A stretch of 64,000 nt of DNA from Saccharibacillus deserti (GTDB lineage Bacteria; Bacillota; Bacilli; Paenibacillales; Paenibacillaceae), in NCBI RefSeq assembly GCF_013618475.1, contig NZ_JABJVN010000004.1, forward strand, positions 248,001 through 312,000, read 5' to 3'. The notes below the pieces were generated by a model, which saw only the letters and a list, made by a program, of their open reading frames with translations, was not told where the DNA came from and made no database searches. Position 1 is the stretch's first letter. Each line of letters opens with the position of its first letter. Positions 63,048 through 64,000 of the stretch are shown one piece after another. Position numbers and translations under genes: made by a program.

Positions 63048-63286
63048 TGAAAGATCATCCCCTACCGTTTACTGGTACCTTGACCGATAACGATGTTAGG
63101 TTACGCCCATCAAAAACCCGCTTGAACCGCGCATGTTTCCGATGAACGAAAACCTCGGATTTGATTCGGCCAAGGTACTAGTTAGTTTATTTTTTACAGC
63201 CCTGGAGCGGCGAACCTTGCGGCTTCGAAACGCTTTCTCTGCCGTCAGCCCGTGTCCGAAGGCCCCATGATTTTGGTTTCCTTTAT
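63048..63286 (-). ncRNA. Long structured 5' leader of yerC
   Basis: From the promoter at 63287 to the yerC start, about 230 bases without a gene. ACTGGTACCTTGACCG (63071-63086) and CGGCCAAGGTACTAGT (63167-63182) pair with 14 of 16 Watson-Crick plus one G-U, enclosing 80 bases that hold a smaller stem around CCGAGG..TCGG. No T-box GGUGGNACC motif or known riboswitch core is recognised. Confidence 0.55.
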
Positions 63287-63315
63287 ATTGTAGCGGGACA
63301 AGTTACTTTTTTCAA
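63287..63315 (-). promoter_or_regulatory. Promoter of the yerC-cbiX operon
   Basis: Minus strand: TTGAAA (63310-63315), 17-base spacer, TACAAT (63287-63292). It is about 240 bases upstream of the yerC start. The remaining 63316-63499 up to corA shows nothing clear. Confidence 0.85.
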
Positions 63316-63499
63316 GCGTTAACGGTTTCACGCGCCACAGACCGAACGGACAGAAGCGGGCGCCGCTCCGTACTTTTTTCACGTTTCTCCGGAAAGTGTC
63401 CGCCACAGGCGAACTTTTCGGATCCATTCGTTCCTGCATTTTCCAGCCGCGGGATCCGGATCCGAATGTCGTCGCGGCGCTTTCCCGCGCTTTTTCCGT

Positions 63500-64000
63500 C
63501 TATTTGAACCAGCCTCTGCGCCAGAACCAGCCGATCATCGCCCCCGCCAGGAACAGCATACCGCCGAGCACGCCGAAATACCCGTATTTCCAACGCAGCT
63601 CCGGCATATGCTCGAAATTCATTCCGTATATGCCGGCAATCAGCGTCAGCGGCATGAAAATGGTCGTGATGACCGTCAGCGTCTTCATGATCCCGTTCAT
63701 CCGGTTGGAATTGAGCGAGATGTAGCTGTCGCGCAGATCGGCCGTCATCTCGCGGTTGGAGTCGATCATCTCGGACAGCTTCAGCAGATGGTCGTAAATA
63801 TCGGTAAAATAGACCCGGTATTCCTGCGAATCGTCGACGTGCTGCGAATTGATGATCCGGTACAGCAGATCCCGCATCGGCACGATCGTATGATGCAGCT
63901 TGAGCAGCCGCGAGCGCAGATCGAATACCTGGGCCAGCAGGCGGTCGACCGATTCCCGGCGGCCTTTTTCCTCCAGATCCGCAAGCTCGTCTTCGACGCC
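63500..64000 (-). CDS. corA: CorA-type magnesium channel (5' end outside window)
   Basis: The visible 166 C-terminal residues carry the long cytoplasmic helix (DELADLEEKGRRESVDRLL onward), the pore helix and the family signature YGMNF (Gly-Met-Asn) after TM1, then TM2 ending IGWFWRRGWFK. The gene frame is open to the window edge at 64000. CorA pentamers import magnesium (also cobalt or nickel) along the membrane potential. The basic end right after TM2 is typical. Confidence 0.95.
   Translation of the reverse strand, partial: GVEDELADLEEKGRRESVDRLLAQVFDLRSRLLKLHHTIVPMRDLLYRIINSQHVDDSQEYRVYFTDIYDHLLKLSEMIDSNREMTADLRDSYISLNSNRMNGIMKTLTVITTIFMPLTLIAGIYGMNFEHMPELRWKYGYFGVLGGMLFLAGAMIGWFWRRGWFK

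Noticed and set aside
63048..63286. T-box or other known riboswitch in the yerC leader
   Set aside because: The GGUGGNACC core, specifier loop pattern and known aptamer cores are not visible; kept only as a structured leader.

Overview
The window looks like a chromosomal segment of a Gram-positive Paenibacillaceae bacterium (Paenibacillus or Saccharibacillus type), with GC roughly in the mid-50s. This rests on strong AGGAGG ribosome binding sites, sigma-A promoters close to TTGACA-17-TATAAT, lipoprotein signal peptides, Bacillus-style gene sets (ccpN-yqfL, dgkB next to an rlmCD-type methyltransferase, yerC, yrzA) and a sucrose/oligosaccharide operon that has no ATPase of its own. The genus is an inference. 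I see no rRNA, tRNA, CRISPR array, prophage or intact insertion sequence; this is core and lifestyle chromosome, with a few decaying genes.

Layout. 1-3.5 kb: a minus-strand peptide/nickel-type ABC operon (binding lipoprotein, DppB, DppC), cut by the window edge. 3.7-8.3 kb: an alpha/alpha-toroid-like protein, then a three-gene plus-strand operon coding for a zinc-ribbon five-helix membrane protein, a zinc-ribbon/one-helix/von Willebrand A protein and a lipoprotein amidase. A second, paralogous zinc-ribbon pair, the second gene TcaA/YvbJ-like, sits at 26.7-29.5 kb. 8.4-14 kb: DbpA helicase, a PadR/CPBP-protease pair, a MEDS-domain histidine kinase and a tRNA-dihydrouridine synthase. 14.1-18.2 kb: a Fur-controlled siderophore ABC importer. 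18.4-25 kb: an rRNA m5U methyltransferase with a long disordered head, a DUF2975/HTH pair, a divergent SDR/TetR pair and a membrane protein. 25.2-43.9 kb: SstT symporter, the TcaA-like operon, a spermidine-synthase-like enzyme, a TetR/MFS pair, a CDF metal exporter, the gluconeogenic block glpX / yqfL / ccpN, an amino-acid permease, an acyltransferase, a Bcr-type exporter, an unlisted 54-residue membrane peptide, and a divergent HxlR/NmrA pair in which both genes are broken.

44-58 kb is a sugar island. A LacI regulator controls a six-gene operon (GH13 glucosidase, binding protein, two permeases, PfkB kinase, sucrose phosphorylase) through four copies of TGGAACwGTTCCA around one promoter. Next to it is a beta-glucoside operon (YdcZ-like transporter, 6-phospho-beta-glucosidase, PTS EIIBCA) divergent from a LysR regulator. 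58.7-64 kb holds a second rlmCD-type methyltransferase with an internal low-complexity insert, diacylglycerol kinase dgkB, a CbiX-like chelatase translated with YerC from a long structured leader, and the end of a CorA magnesium channel.

The strongest candidate for an undescribed system is the pair of paralogous zinc-ribbon membrane operons, one of which carries an extracytoplasmic vWA domain with an intact MIDAS and a cell-wall amidase. They read like envelope sensing or remodelling modules. Next in interest are the four-operator LacI switch, the structured yerC leader and the parallel decay of the HxlR/NmrA pair.
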